The notes: generated by a model not told the origin, from the letters alone. A DNA stretch of 64,000 bases from CAIWHR01 sp963726775 (GCA_963726775.1 CAVSDL010000009.1:496001-560000); one strand, 5' to 3'. Positions 28,781-37,813 are shown, counted from the stretch's first letter. Made by a program: numbers and translations.

Positions 28781-29380
28781 ATAGCCCAGGACAAAGCACC
28801 GCGGATCAACGTGGAGATCAACGCTCCCGAAATCCGCCTGGTTGGTGAAGAAGGCGAGCAGCTCGGCATCGTGCCATTGGCGGAAGCCATGGCCAAGGCG
28901 GAGGCAGCGGAACTGGATCTGGTCGAAATTGCACCGACGGCAAAGCCTCCGGTCTGCCGGATCATGGATTACGGCAAGTTCAAGTACCGCGAGGCCAAGA
29001 AGCAGCACGAGGCAAAGCTCAAGCTGAAGCAGATCCAGGTCAAGGAAGTCAAGTTCCGGCCGGGCACCGACGAAGGCGACTACAAGATCAAGCTGCGCAA
29101 CCTGGTCCGGTTTCTCGGCGAAGGCGACAAGGCGAAAATCACGCTGCGTTTCCGTGGTCGCGAGATGGCGCATCAGGAATTTGGCGTGCGCCTGCTGGAA
29201 CGCATACGCAACGATCTGGAACCGCACAGCGTGGTCGAATCCTGGCCGCGGCTCGAAGGACGGCAGATGGTGATGCTGCTGGCCCCGAAGAAGGTGATAC
29301 CCAAGATCCATCACCCGACGAAGCCCGAAGCCGGTCAGCAAGTCTCTCCACCGGAGAGCACCGCCGTGGGCAGCAAATAA
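28781..29380 (+). CDS. infC: Translation initiation factor IF-3, apparent AUA start codon
   Basis: IF3 binds the 30S subunit and rejects initiation at non-standard start codons. The 199-residue product opens with AQDKAPRINVEINAPEIRLVG after its first codon, and contains the family signature KFKYREAKKQHEA and LRFRGREMAHQEFG. No ATG, GTG or TTG lies at the expected start. A GGAGGA Shine-Dalgarno at 28769-28774 sits six bases before the ATA at 28781. The next usable codon, GTG at 28811, would cut off conserved residues and has no ribosome site. An AUA start would let IF3 repress its own translation, as AUU does in E. coli. Confidence 0.93.
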   Translation: MAQDKAPRINVEINAPEIRLVGEEGEQLGIVPLAEAMAKAEAAELDLVEIAPTAKPPVCRIMDYGKFKYREAKKQHEAKLKLKQIQVKEVKFRPGTDEGDYKIKLRNLVRFLGEGDKAKITLRFRGREMAHQEFGVRLLERIRNDLEPHSVVESWPRLEGRQMVMLLAPKKVIPKIHHPTKPEAGQQVSPPESTAVGSK

Positions 29381-29390
29381 GGGAGCAATC

Positions 29391-29588
29391 ATGCCCAAGA
29401 TGAAGACGAAAAGCGGCGCGAAGAAGCGCTTCCGCGTGCGCGGGAGCGGCAGCGTCAAGCGCGCCATGGCGTTCAAGCGCCACATCCTCACCAAGAAATC
29501 GACCAAGAACAAGCGGCAATTGCGCGGCACGACCGCCGTACACGGCACCAATGCCGGCTCGGTGGCCGCCATGCTGCCCTACGCGTAG
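29391..29588 (+). CDS. rpmI: 50S ribosomal protein L35
   Basis: Basic 65-residue large-subunit protein, MPKMKTKSGAKKRFRVRGSG, with the conserved HILTKKSTKNKRQLRG. It lies ten bases after infC and 12 before rplT, in the standard infC-rpmI-rplT operon. Confidence 0.98.
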   Translation: MPKMKTKSGAKKRFRVRGSGSVKRAMAFKRHILTKKSTKNKRQLRGTTAVHGTNAGSVAAMLPYA

Positions 29589-29600
29589 AGGAGCGCAACC

Positions 29601-29957
29601 ATGCCCAGAGTCAAACGTGGCGTGACCGCGCGCGCGCGGCACAAGAAGATTCTCGTCCTGGCCAGAGGTTACCGCGGCCGCCGGAACGCCGTGTACCGGA
29701 TCGCCAAGGAAGCCGTGATGAAGGCGGGCCAGTACGCGTATCGCGACCGCCGGACCAAGAAGCGCGTATTCCGCTCGCTGTGGATTGCGCGGATCAACGC
29801 GGCCGTGCGCGAACTCGGAATGAGCTACAGCGCGTTCATGAACGGAATGAAGAAGGCGTCGATCGAAATCGACCGCAAGGTCCTCGCCGATCTTGCCGTC
29901 CATGACAAGGCGGCGTTTACCAAGATCGCGGAGCAGGTCAAAGCCTCGCTGGCCTGA
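29601..29957 (+). CDS. rplT: 50S ribosomal protein L20
   Basis: 118-residue large-subunit assembly protein starting MPRVKRGVTARARHKKILVLARGYRGRR, with RDRRTKKRVFRSLWIARINAA in the middle. In E. coli L20 also represses rpmI-rplT translation by binding the message. A terminator follows 20 bases after the stop. Confidence 0.98.
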   Translation: MPRVKRGVTARARHKKILVLARGYRGRRNAVYRIAKEAVMKAGQYAYRDRRTKKRVFRSLWIARINAAVRELGMSYSAFMNGMKKASIEIDRKVLADLAVHDKAAFTKIAEQVKASLA

Positions 29958-29977
29958 TCCGGCGACCGACGATACCG

Positions 29978-30006
29978 GGAGGCGCGCAACCGCCTCCCTT
30001 TTTTTC
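29978..30006 (+). terminator. Rho-independent terminator after rplT
   Basis: GGGAGGCG and CGCCTCCC form an 8-bp stem with a six-base loop, followed by seven T. It separates the ribosomal-protein genes from pheST. An attenuator role is conceivable, but I see no Phe-rich leader peptide before it. Confidence 0.85.
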
Positions 30007-30086
30007 GACCGCCGCTTGCCGCGCACGAGCCCGCGAAGCCTCCGGGACGCATGCAGAGGTTCCCGCTCACGGACGAATCCAGGACC

Positions 30087-31070
30087 ATGGACGAACTCGA
30101 TAGCATCGTACGCGTCGCCTTGGCGGAGTTCGCCGCCTGCGAAAGCCCGGCCGCGCTGGAGAACAGCAAGGCGAAGTATCTCGGGCGCGCCGGCGCCCTC
30201 ACCGGATTGCTGAAGTCGTTGGGACGGCTTCCCGCGGCGGAGCGCCCCGCCGCGGGCGTTGCGATCAACGACGCGAAGGCGAGGCTCGAGGCCGCCCTCG
30301 TCGCCCGGCGCGAAGCGCTGGCCGACGCGAAGCTCGGCGCGCAGCTCGCCGCCGAGGCCGTCGACGTCTCGCTTCCCGGCCGCGGCCCGGGCGCCGGAGG
30401 GCTCCACCCGATTACGCGCACGATGGAGCGCATCGAGAAGCTGTTCCGCTCCCTCGGGTTCGATGTTGCCGACGGCCCCGAGATCGAGGACGACTTCCAC
30501 AATTTCACCGCGCTCAACACCCCGGAAAACCATCCGGCGCGGTCCATGCACGACACGTTCTATGTCGAGGGCGGCGCGGTGCTTCGCACGCATACGTCGC
30601 CCATCCAGGTGCGCTACATGGAAACGCATCGACCGCCGATCAAGATCATCGCGCCGGGCCGCGTCTTTCGCGTGGACAGCGACGCGACCCACTCGCCGAT
30701 GTTTCATCAGGTCGAGGGTCTGTGGATCGCCGACGATGTGACGTTCGCGGACCTGAAAGGCGTGTTCACCGAGTTCCTGCGCAACTTCTTCGAGCGCGAC
30801 GACCTGAGCGTTCGCTTCCGCCCGTCTTTTTTCCCGTTCACCGAGCCCTCCGCCGAGATCGACATGAGCTTCGGCAACGGCTGGCTGGAAATTGCCGGCG
30901 CGGGGCAGGTGCATCCCAACGTGCTGAGAGCCGTCGACATCGATCCCGAGGTTCACCAGGGTTTCGCTTTCGGGATCGGCCCGGACCGGCTGGCCATGCT
31001 GCGCTACGGCGTGAACGACCTCCGCGAGTTCTACGTGAATGACCTGCGGTTCCTGCGGCAATTCGCGTGA
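30087..31070 (+). CDS. pheS: Phenylalanine--tRNA ligase alpha subunit
   Basis: Catalytic subunit of the alpha2-beta2 phenylalanyl-tRNA synthetase. From MDELDSIVRVALAEF the product is 327 residues. It has an N-terminal coiled coil, then the class II core: LFRSLGFDVADGPEIEDDFHNF, PARSMHDTFYVE, GRVFRVDSDATHSPMFHQVEG and the C-terminal motif FGIGPDRLAMLRYGVNDLREF. An ATG 36 bases upstream is less likely because the family starts near MDELDS. pheT follows 12 bases later. Confidence 0.97.
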   Translation: MDELDSIVRVALAEFAACESPAALENSKAKYLGRAGALTGLLKSLGRLPAAERPAAGVAINDAKARLEAALVARREALADAKLGAQLAAEAVDVSLPGRGPGAGGLHPITRTMERIEKLFRSLGFDVADGPEIEDDFHNFTALNTPENHPARSMHDTFYVEGGAVLRTHTSPIQVRYMETHRPPIKIIAPGRVFRVDSDATHSPMFHQVEGLWIADDVTFADLKGVFTEFLRNFFERDDLSVRFRPSFFPFTEPSAEIDMSFGNGWLEIAGAGQVHPNVLRAVDIDPEVHQGFAFGIGPDRLAMLRYGVNDLREFYVNDLRFLRQFA

Positions 31071-31082
31071 GGTGACGATCCG

Positions 31083-33454
31083 ATGAAATTCTCCGAACGC
31101 TGGCTCCGCACGATGGTCGATCCGCCGGTCGACTCGCCCGGACTCTGCGAGCTGCTCACGATGGCAGGACTCGAGGTCGAGGACGCGACTCCCGCCGCCC
31201 CGCCTTTCTCCGGGGTCGTGGTCGGGAGCATCGACGCGGTCGACCCGCACCCCGAGGCCGACCGGCTGCGGCTGTGCACGGTTGACGTGGGGACGGGCTC
31301 GCCGCTGCGCATCGTCTGCGGAGCGCCCAACGCCGCCGTCGGCATGAAGGTGCCCTGCGCAACGGTCGGCGCGCTGCTCCCCGGAGGCGTCGCGATCGCC
31401 AAGGCCAGGGTGCGCGGGGTCGAATCTTCCGGGATGCTTTGCTCGGCGGCGGAGCTCGGCGTCTCCGACGATGCCTCGGGTCTGCTGCCGCTGCCGGCGG
31501 ACGCCCGCGTCGGCGCCGATGTGCGCGAGGTTCTGGCACTGGACGACACGCTGATCACGCTCAAGATCACGCCGAATCGCGCCGATTGCCTGTCGCTCAT
31601 CGGGCTGGCGCGCGACGTCGCGGCGGCGACCGGTGCGACGCTCACGCTGCCGGCGATCGAAGCCGAGCCGGTGACTTCCGCGATTCGCCGACCGGTACGC
31701 GTCGAGGATGCCGCCGCCTGCCCGCGATTCGTGAGCCGCACCATCGAAGCCATCGATCCCGAGGCACTCACCCCCTCGTGGATGAAGGAGCGCCTGGAAA
31801 GGAGCGGGATCCGCTCGATCTCGGCGGTGGTCGACATCACCAACTATGTGATGCTGGAGCAGGGCCAGCCGTTGCACGCCTACGACGACCGGCTCCTCGC
31901 CGGGTCGATCGTCGTCCGCTTCGCCGATGCCGGCGAGAAGCTTGCGTTGCTCAACGGGCAGACGCTCGATCTCGAGCGCGACATGCTGCTCGTCTGCGAC
32001 CAGGAGAAGCCGCTCGGCCTGGCCGGCATCATGGGCGGTGAACATACCGGGATCAGCGAAACGACCAAGGTGGTGTTCATCGAAGGGGCATTCTGGAACC
32101 CCGCCGTGATCCAGGGACGTCCACGGCGGCTCGGATTCGCAAGCGATGCCGCTTATCGCTTCGAGCGCGGCGTCGATTTCGGGAATACCGTCAGCGCCGT
32201 GGAGCGGGCGACACAGCTGGTTCTCGCGATCTGCGGCGGCCGCGCGGGGCCGCTGGATGATGTCGCGGGCGCGCTGCCGCGCCGCGAGGTGGTCCGCGTG
32301 CGGCCGGCTCGGGTCGCCAGGCTCCTCGGCGTCTCGGTTGCGCCGGATACGATCGGCACCCTTTTCGGGCGGCTCCAACTGGCGTTTGCGCGCGACGGCG
32401 ATGATTTCCTCGTCACGCCGCCCACCTACCGCTTCGACCTCGGCATCGAGGAAGACTTCGTGGAGGAAATCGCGCGCCTTGTCGGCTACGACGCCATTCC
32501 GGCGTCGCCGGCGGCACACGTTCAGCGGATGCTGCCCGAACCGGAAACGGCGCTGCCCGCAGGAGCGCTCAAGCACCGCCTTGCGGCGCGAGACTGGCAG
32601 GAAGCCATCACCTTCAGCTTCGTCAGTTCCGCATCCGAAGCAGCCCTCTTTCCGGATCGCGGCACCGACGCGCGGCCCATCGCGGTATTGAACCCGATCG
32701 CCGGCCACCTCGACGTGATGCGCACGACCCTCGCCGGCGGATTGATCGACGTGCTGCGCACGAACCTTGCCCGCAGGCACGAGCGGGTCAGGGTTTTCGA
32801 GGCGGGTCGCTGCTTCGTACGCGCCGGTCAGCGGACCGAGCAGCCGTTGCGCATCGGCGGGCTCGCCTATGGTCACGCGGCCCCGGAGCAGTGGGGCGTC
32901 CCGAAGCGTCCTGTCGACCTGTTCGACGTCAAGGGCGACCTCGAGGGGCTGGTTGCGCCCAGGACCTTGACGACCGGGCACGCACCCATCCCCTGCTCCA
33001 TCCGGGCCGCGCGGCGCAGGTAGCGCTCGATGGTGAGCCCGTCGGCTGGCTGGGTGAACTGCACCCGCGGTTGGTCAAGCACTTCGATCTCCCGCGCGCG
33101 CCGGTGCTCTTCGAACTCGACCTCGTGCCGCTCGGGCGCCATCGGCTGCCTTCGGCGCTGACGATCTCCCGGCTCCCCGTGGCGCGCCGCGACTTTGCCG
33201 TGGTCATCGACGACAGCATACCGGCCGGGGCGGTACTCGCCGCCCTGCAGGCCTCGAAGACAGCGCGTGTCGAGGCGATCCGGCCCTTTGACGTCTATCG
33301 GGGGGCCGGTTTACCCCCCGGTAAAAAAAGCCTTGCGATTCTTGTGCTTATGCAGGATACTGAACGTACTTTGACGGACGCCGACATCGAAGAGACCGTG
33401 GCGGAACTGCTGCGGGTTCTGCGCGATCGGTTCGGCGCCACGCTCCGCCAGTAG
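31083..33454 (+). CDS. pheT: Phenylalanine--tRNA ligase beta subunit, broken by an apparent frameshift
   Basis: Beta subunit with tRNA-binding, editing and anticodon domains. The first frame runs from MKFSERWLRTMVDPP through the tRNA-binding domain (PHPEADRLRLCTVDVG), the B5 region and IEEDFVEEIARLVGYDAIP to VDLFDVKGDLEGL. It then hits a stop at 33021-33023. The rest, from about THPLLHPGRAAQVALDGEPVGWLGELHPR to the ferredoxin-like anticodon domain ending DRFGATLRQ, continues in another frame to 33454. The switch lies between about 32955 and 32985. Adding one base there restores a normal protein of about 790 residues. I see no slippery heptamer. The gene is essential, so an assembly or sequencing error is the leading explanation. 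Confidence 0.9.
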
Positions 33455-33462
33455 GATCTCCG

Positions 33463-33771
33463 ATGACGCTGACCAAAGCCGAACTCGCCGACCTCCTTTT
33501 CGAGCAGCTCGGCCTCAACAAGCGCGAGGCCAAGGATATGGTCGAGCACTTCTTCGAGGAAATCCGGATCGCGCTCGAGCGCGGGGACGTCGTCAAGCTG
33601 TCCGGCTTCGGCAATTTCCAGCTTCGCGAAAAACCGCAGCGCCCGGGGCGCAACCCGAAAACGGGGCAGGAAATTCCAATTACCGCCCGGCGCGTCGTCA
33701 CCTTTCACGCGAGCCAGAAATTGAAGGCCATGGTCGAAGCCGCGAACCATGCCGGAATACAGCCGAGCTAA
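33463..33771 (+). CDS. ihfA: Integration host factor subunit alpha
   Basis: DNA-bending protein that works as a heterodimer with IHF-beta in transcription (including sigma-54 promoters), recombination and replication. The 102-residue product starts MTLTKAELADLLFEQLGLNKREAKD and has the beta-arm motif GRNPKTGQEIPITARRVV with the intercalating Pro. It follows pheT by eight bases, the usual place. Its last 23 bases overlap the next gene in another frame. Confidence 0.97.
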   Translation: MTLTKAELADLLFEQLGLNKREAKDMVEHFFEEIRIALERGDVVKLSGFGNFQLREKPQRPGRNPKTGQEIPITARRVVTFHASQKLKAMVEAANHAGIQPS

Positions 33772-34189
33772 CAAAGCCGAGCTGCCGCCGATCCCCGCCA
33801 AGCGGTATTTCACCATCGGCGAGGTCAGTGACCTCTGTGCGGTCAAGCCGCATGTGCTCCGCTATTGGGAGCAGGAATTCGCGCAACTCAAGCCGGTCAA
33901 GCGCCGCGGGAATCGCCGCTACTACCAGCACCATGAAGTCCTGCTGATCCGCCGGATCCGGGATTTGCTCTACGAGCAGGGGTTCACGATCAACGGCGCG
34001 CGGCATCGTCTCGAGTCCGAGGTTGCGCCAGCCGATTCCGCCGCCCATGGATCGGATCGGGGATCGCCGGTGGGCACGCCCGGAGCAGCGCTGGCACGGA
34101 CGAGCGATGGACACAACGGCGAGGCAAGCGCGGCCGAAATTCGGCAGGAACTGGAGCAGATACGGCAGTTGCTGGGCCGGCAACCATGA
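33749..34189 (+). CDS. MerR family transcriptional regulator
   Basis: 146-residue protein with an N-terminal MerR-type winged helix: KRYFTIGEVSDLCAVKPHVLRYWEQEF, then RRGNRRYYQHHEVLLIRRIRDLL. A short alpha-helical tail (AAEIRQELEQIRQLL) follows, with no cysteines or drug-binding domain, so no metal sensing is indicated. This small regulator after ihfA is conserved across many beta- and gammaproteobacteria, but its targets are not known to me. It overlaps ihfA by 23 bases. Confidence 0.88.
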   Translation: MPEYSRANKAELPPIPAKRYFTIGEVSDLCAVKPHVLRYWEQEFAQLKPVKRRGNRRYYQHHEVLLIRRIRDLLYEQGFTINGARHRLESEVAPADSAAHGSDRGSPVGTPGAALARTSDGHNGEASAAEIRQELEQIRQLLGRQP

Positions 34190-34215
34190 TCCCGTCTATA
34201 ATTCGGGGCTCACGT

Positions 34216-34292
34216 CGGGGCGTAGCGCAGCCTGGTAGCGCACCTGCATGGGGTGCAGGGGGTCGGAAGTTCGAATCTTCTCGCCCCGACCA
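34216..34292 (+). tRNA. tRNA-Pro (GGG)
   Basis: 77-nt cloverleaf with encoded CCA. The acceptor CGGGGCG pairs with CGCCCCG, the anticodon loop ATGGGGT gives GGG, and the T-loop is GTTCGAATC. A TATAAT box at 34197-34202 lies 13 bases upstream and is probably its -10 element. Confidence 0.97.
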
Positions 34293-34298
34293 CAATAT

Positions 34299-34341
34299 AG
34301 AGGCCGGCTCGGATAATCCGGGCCGGCCTCTTGTGTTTTTG
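34299..34341 (+). terminator. Rho-independent terminator after tRNA-Pro
   Basis: AGAGGCCGGC and GCCGGCCTCT form a long stem around an AT-containing loop, followed by TTGTGTTTTTG. It lies seven bases after the tRNA and isolates it from the response-regulator gene downstream. Confidence 0.8.
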
Positions 34342-34505
34342 CGGCGCCTGTTTGCGATCGCGCGGTACGCGACGCACGTCCGCTACGGCGCGCCCGCCGC
34401 GTTGTCGACGCCTCCGAACGACCGCACCAACGGGACGCGGCGACCCGTCGAGGTATATTTCTTGCTTTGTCAAGGACTTGCAACGCCGAGTCAAAGGAGA
34501 ATCCC

Positions 34506-35606
34506 ATGAGTGCTGCGCAACCTCGCCCGGCCGGAGTGATTTCGGAGCTGGCGCTCGCGCGTGCGCAGCGCAATACGGTGCTGATCATCGATGACCTGTT
34601 CAGCAGCCGCCTGCTGCTGGCCGAGATCGTCCGCCAGATCGACGGCAAGCTCAATCTGGAGCTTTTCGATACGCCGAGCCGTGCCCTGGAGTTTGCGCGC
34701 AGCAATCGCGTCGACATGGTCCTCACCGACTACAAGCTGCCCGAATTCGACGGCATCGAACTCGTCAAACAGATCCGCGGGCTCGGGCACTGCGTCGACG
34801 TGCCCATTGTCGTCATCACGGTCGTCGATGATCGCAAGATCCGCTACGACGCGCTCGAAGCGGGGGCCACCGACTTTCTGATCAAGCCGCTCGACGAGCA
34901 CGAGACGCGCGCGCGCTGCGCCAATCTCCTGGATCTGCGCCGGCACAAAATCGTCCTGTCCGACCAGGCACGGGTGCTGCAATACCAGGTCGACAAATCC
35001 ATCGCCGAGATTCACGAACGCGAGCTGGAGACGTTGGCCAAGCTCGCGAAGGCCGGGGAGTTCCGCGACAAGACGACCGGCAATCACCTGACGCGGATGG
35101 CCAAGTATTCGGCGCTGATCGGGCAGCATCTCGGGTTGGGGGCCGACGCCGTCCACGTCATCGAGGTCGCCGCCCCGATGCACGACATCGGCAAGATCGG
35201 CATCCCCGATTCCGTGCTGCTGAAGCCCGGACCGCTGAGTCCATCCGAGCAGGAAGTGATGCGCACGCACCCGCGCATAGGCTACGACATCCTCAAGGGC
35301 AGTCCGTCGAAGTACCTCAGCATGGGCGCGATCATCGCGCTCGGCCACCACGAGAAGTACGACGGCACCGGATATCCCAACGGCCTCCACGGCGACGACA
35401 TCCCGATCGTCGCGCGCGTCGTGGCGGTTGCCGACGTTTTCGACGCCCTGGTCAGCGAGCGCCCGTACAAGCATGCCTGGCCGGTAGCGGAAGGCATCGA
35501 CTACCTCAAGGCGCAACGGGGCAAGCACTTCGATTCGAAATGCGTCGACGCCTTCCTCGGCGACCCCAAGAGGATCGACGCGATCTTCACCGAGTTCGCG
35601 GACTGA
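34506..35606 (+). CDS. rpfG: RpfG-like response regulator with HD-GYP cyclic-di-GMP phosphodiesterase domain
   Basis: Two-component output protein of 366 residues. The N-terminal receiver has the acidic pair Asp29-Asp30, phosphoacceptor Asp75 (VLTDYKLPE) and Lys127. A coiled linker leads to an HD-GYP domain with His226-Asp227 (MHDIGKIG), HHE at 281-283 and Gly289-Tyr290-Pro291, all residues needed to hydrolyse cyclic di-GMP. In Xanthomonas, RpfG is phosphorylated by RpfC on DSF sensing. The rpfC-like kinase lies 2.6 kb downstream on the same strand and rpfF beyond it, so I read this as the output arm of a DSF system. A good AAGGAGA ribosome site supports the start. Confidence 0.87.
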   Translation: MSAAQPRPAGVISELALARAQRNTVLIIDDLFSSRLLLAEIVRQIDGKLNLELFDTPSRALEFARSNRVDMVLTDYKLPEFDGIELVKQIRGLGHCVDVPIVVITVVDDRKIRYDALEAGATDFLIKPLDEHETRARCANLLDLRRHKIVLSDQARVLQYQVDKSIAEIHERELETLAKLAKAGEFRDKTTGNHLTRMAKYSALIGQHLGLGADAVHVIEVAAPMHDIGKIGIPDSVLLKPGPLSPSEQEVMRTHPRIGYDILKGSPSKYLSMGAIIALGHHEKYDGTGYPNGLHGDDIPIVARVVAVADVFDALVSERPYKHAWPVAEGIDYLKAQRGKHFDSKCVDAFLGDPKRIDAIFTEFAD

Positions 35607-35695
35607 CCGATCCCGCCCCGAACCCGGCAGCATTGCCGGGAATTCCGGCCGCGAAGGGGGCGCGCCGCAACACCGTTGCTCGCCGCAGCCGCACG

Positions 35696-36637
35696 TCAGC
35701 CCCAGCGGATCAGCACCGACCCCCAGGTAAATCCGCCGCCAACGCCGACCATGAGCACGTGCTGGCCTGCGACGATGCGGCCGTCGCGCACCGCCTCGTC
35801 GAGGGCCAGCGGGATCGACGCCGCCGACGTATTCGCATGGCGATCGACCGACACGACGACGCGCTCGAGCGGCAGCTTGAGCTTGCGCGCCGCGGTTTCG
35901 ATGATGCGCAGATTGGCCTGGTGCGGGATGAACCAGTCGACGTCACCGGCTGATTTTGCCGTCGCTGCCAGCGCTTCCTCGGCGGCTTCTACGATTCCGC
36001 GCACCGCGAAACGGAAGACGACGCCGCCATCCATGTAGATGTAGGGGCGTCCGAGGTTGGGTGCGCAATTCAGCACCGCCGGCTGGCTGCCGTCGGCATG
36101 CAGATGCGCCGTACGGATGCCGGGGTGTTTGGCGGCGGAAACGATGGCGGCACCCGCTCCGTCGCCAAACAGCACGCAGGTCGAGCGATCCTTCCAGTCG
36201 AGCAGCCGCGACATCTTCTCGGCGCCGACGACCAGCACATGCCGTGCCGCCCCTTTCGATACCATTGCGTCGGCCAGCGTGATTCCGTACACGAATCCCG
36301 AGCATGCCGCCGACAGGTCGAAGGCCGGAACCGGCCTCGCGGCGAGCTTCGCCTGCAGCAGTGCCGCAGTCGAAGGAAATATCATGTCCGGCGTGATCGT
36401 CGCGACGATGATCATGTCGAGGTCGACGGCGCTGATTCCGGCGGCGGCCAGCGCCTCGCGCGAAGCGGCAAGCGCCATGTCGGACGCCTGCTCGTCCGGC
36501 GCCGCGATGTGCCGCTGCCTGATCCCGGTCATTGACCGGATCCACGCATCGCTGGTGTCGATGGTCCGAGCGATTTCGTCGTTGGTCAGCACCTGCGCCG
36601 GGAGATATCGGCCGGTGCCCGTTATGGTGCTGGGCAT
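35696..36637 (-). CDS. fabH: 3-oxoacyl-ACP synthase III (FabH)
   Basis: Condenses an acyl-CoA starter, usually acetyl-CoA, with malonyl-ACP to start fatty acid synthesis. The 313-residue product has the catalytic triad Cys112 (SAACSGF), His239 (FIPHQANLR) and Asn269 (HANTSAAS), matching E. coli FabH closely. It stands alone, without the usual plsX, fabD, fabG or acpP neighbours, between rpfG and rpfC. Either this genome carries its main fabH here or this is a second copy. A role in providing the acyl chain for the DSF signal is plausible from context but not shown. Confidence 0.92.
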   Translation of the reverse strand: MPSTITGTGRYLPAQVLTNDEIARTIDTSDAWIRSMTGIRQRHIAAPDEQASDMALAASREALAAAGISAVDLDMIIVATITPDMIFPSTAALLQAKLAARPVPAFDLSAACSGFVYGITLADAMVSKGAARHVLVVGAEKMSRLLDWKDRSTCVLFGDGAGAAIVSAAKHPGIRTAHLHADGSQPAVLNCAPNLGRPYIYMDGGVVFRFAVRGIVEAAEEALAATAKSAGDVDWFIPHQANLRIIETAARKLKLPLERVVVSVDRHANTSAASIPLALDEAVRDGRIVAGQHVLMVGVGGGFTWGSVLIRWG

Positions 36638-36862
36638 GGTTTAGGAGCCTGTCGTGCCTATGTTCGCGCGTGCGACGGGGGGGCGATTCGGGCGCGGCTC
36701 AAGGCGCGAGCCCGCGACTAGAGCGGGATTATTGCAAGGGCGAGCCACGCGGACGCCATCGGGCCGGGCACGCGCCGCTCGATAACCAAGCCCAACGCCA
36801 GATTCCGTCGTAGTCTACATGGATTTGGCGACCCGCCCTTTAGCGCCCGTCGCGCGCCGTGG

Positions 36863-37813
36863 TCAGCGGTGTTGCGCAAATGTCACGTCCGCACGCGGCA
36901 GCGTATCCAACGCCCCGTCGCGTGCACCGGCAAGGAGCCAATCGCCGACGACCGGCCAAAGCGAATCGCGGGCCTGCGAACGGAAAAAGCCGAAATGGCC
37001 GATCCTGGGCAGTCCCGACTTCTTCGGATCGATCCGGAGTTCCTCGAAGCGGCAGCCGTCGAAGAGCGCCAGCATGCGCGCTGTCGCCGCCGGCGTCGCA
37101 AACGGGTCGTCGGTCGAAGTCACCGCAAGCGCATCGACTTCGAGCGCGTGAAAGCGCGCGACGGCAGCGGCGATGCGCTCGCGGTCGGGCGTGCCATCGG
37201 GCAGCCGGTAGCTCGTCTCCAGGCCCGGGCGCCGTCGCGCCGCCCAGTCGAAGGCTACGCCGGCGGGCAGGTCTTCCGGCAATCCGAACAGGCGCGCGGG
37301 GAAATATCCGAAAACCCGCGTCACCGCGGGCATCAACGCGTGCCAGAGCGTCCACATCATGGGGCGCGACCATGCGGCATAGTCGCCGCAGTAGCCGTTG
37401 TGCGCGCCGATCAGGACGAGTCGACCGATCAATGCCGGGTCCGGAACGTATCCGGCCAGAAATCCACCGACGCTGTGGCCGATCACTGCGCGTACGCGGC
37501 CGGGATATCGATCGCGCGCCCACGCAAGCACCGCGGGCGCGTCGAATTGTCCCCAGTCCGTGATGGTCGCCCGGTAGCCGCGCAACGACGGCGGTCGCGA
37601 ACGGCCGATGCCACGGTAATCGTAGGTCACGGTCGCCAGACCTCGGTCGGCAAGACCCGCCGCGAAGCGACCGTAAAAGCTTGCCGGAATGCCCGCGCCG
37701 CCGTTGATCACCACGATCGTCGCCGACGCCGGTGGGCGTTCCGGCGCATACAACGTCGCGGCAAGCACCACGCCGTCGGAAGTGGGCAGGGAAAACGCCT
37801 GAGTCGTGGCCAT
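36863..37813 (-). CDS. Alpha/beta hydrolase (YheT/YbgA-like serine hydrolase)
   Basis: 316-residue alpha/beta-hydrolase-fold protein starting MATTQAFSLPTSDGVVLAATLYAPE. The nucleophile elbow is VIGHSVGGFLAGYV. An early YDYRGIGRSRPPS forms the oxyanion region, and late DDPFATPAATARM and IGHFGFFR probably supply the acid and His. The substrate is unknown. It is transcribed toward fabH with a 225-base gap and away from the rpfC-like gene. In the DSF locus an esterase or thioesterase role in signal release or turnover is conceivable, but this is inference. Residues before MATTQ have no family similarity. Confidence 0.82.
   Translation of the reverse strand: MATTQAFSLPTSDGVVLAATLYAPERPPASATIVVINGGAGIPASFYGRFAAGLADRGLATVTYDYRGIGRSRPPSLRGYRATITDWGQFDAPAVLAWARDRYPGRVRAVIGHSVGGFLAGYVPDPALIGRLVLIGAHNGYCGDYAAWSRPMMWTLWHALMPAVTRVFGYFPARLFGLPEDLPAGVAFDWAARRRPGLETSYRLPDGTPDRERIAAAVARFHALEVDALAVTSTDDPFATPAATARMLALFDGCRFEELRIDPKKSGLPRIGHFGFFRSQARDSLWPVVGDWLLAGARDGALDTLPRADVTFAQHR

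Noticed and set aside
29139..32981. Open frame of 1280 codons on the minus strand across infC, rplT, pheS and pheT
   Set aside because: It lies antisense to conserved essential genes and its composition is Arg/Ala/Gly-rich as expected from the opposite strand of high-GC codons; no domain is recognisable.
32940..33010. Programmed -1 frameshift in pheT
   Set aside because: No X-XXY-YYZ heptamer or clear stem downstream; PheT is not known to need frameshifting. A base error is simpler.
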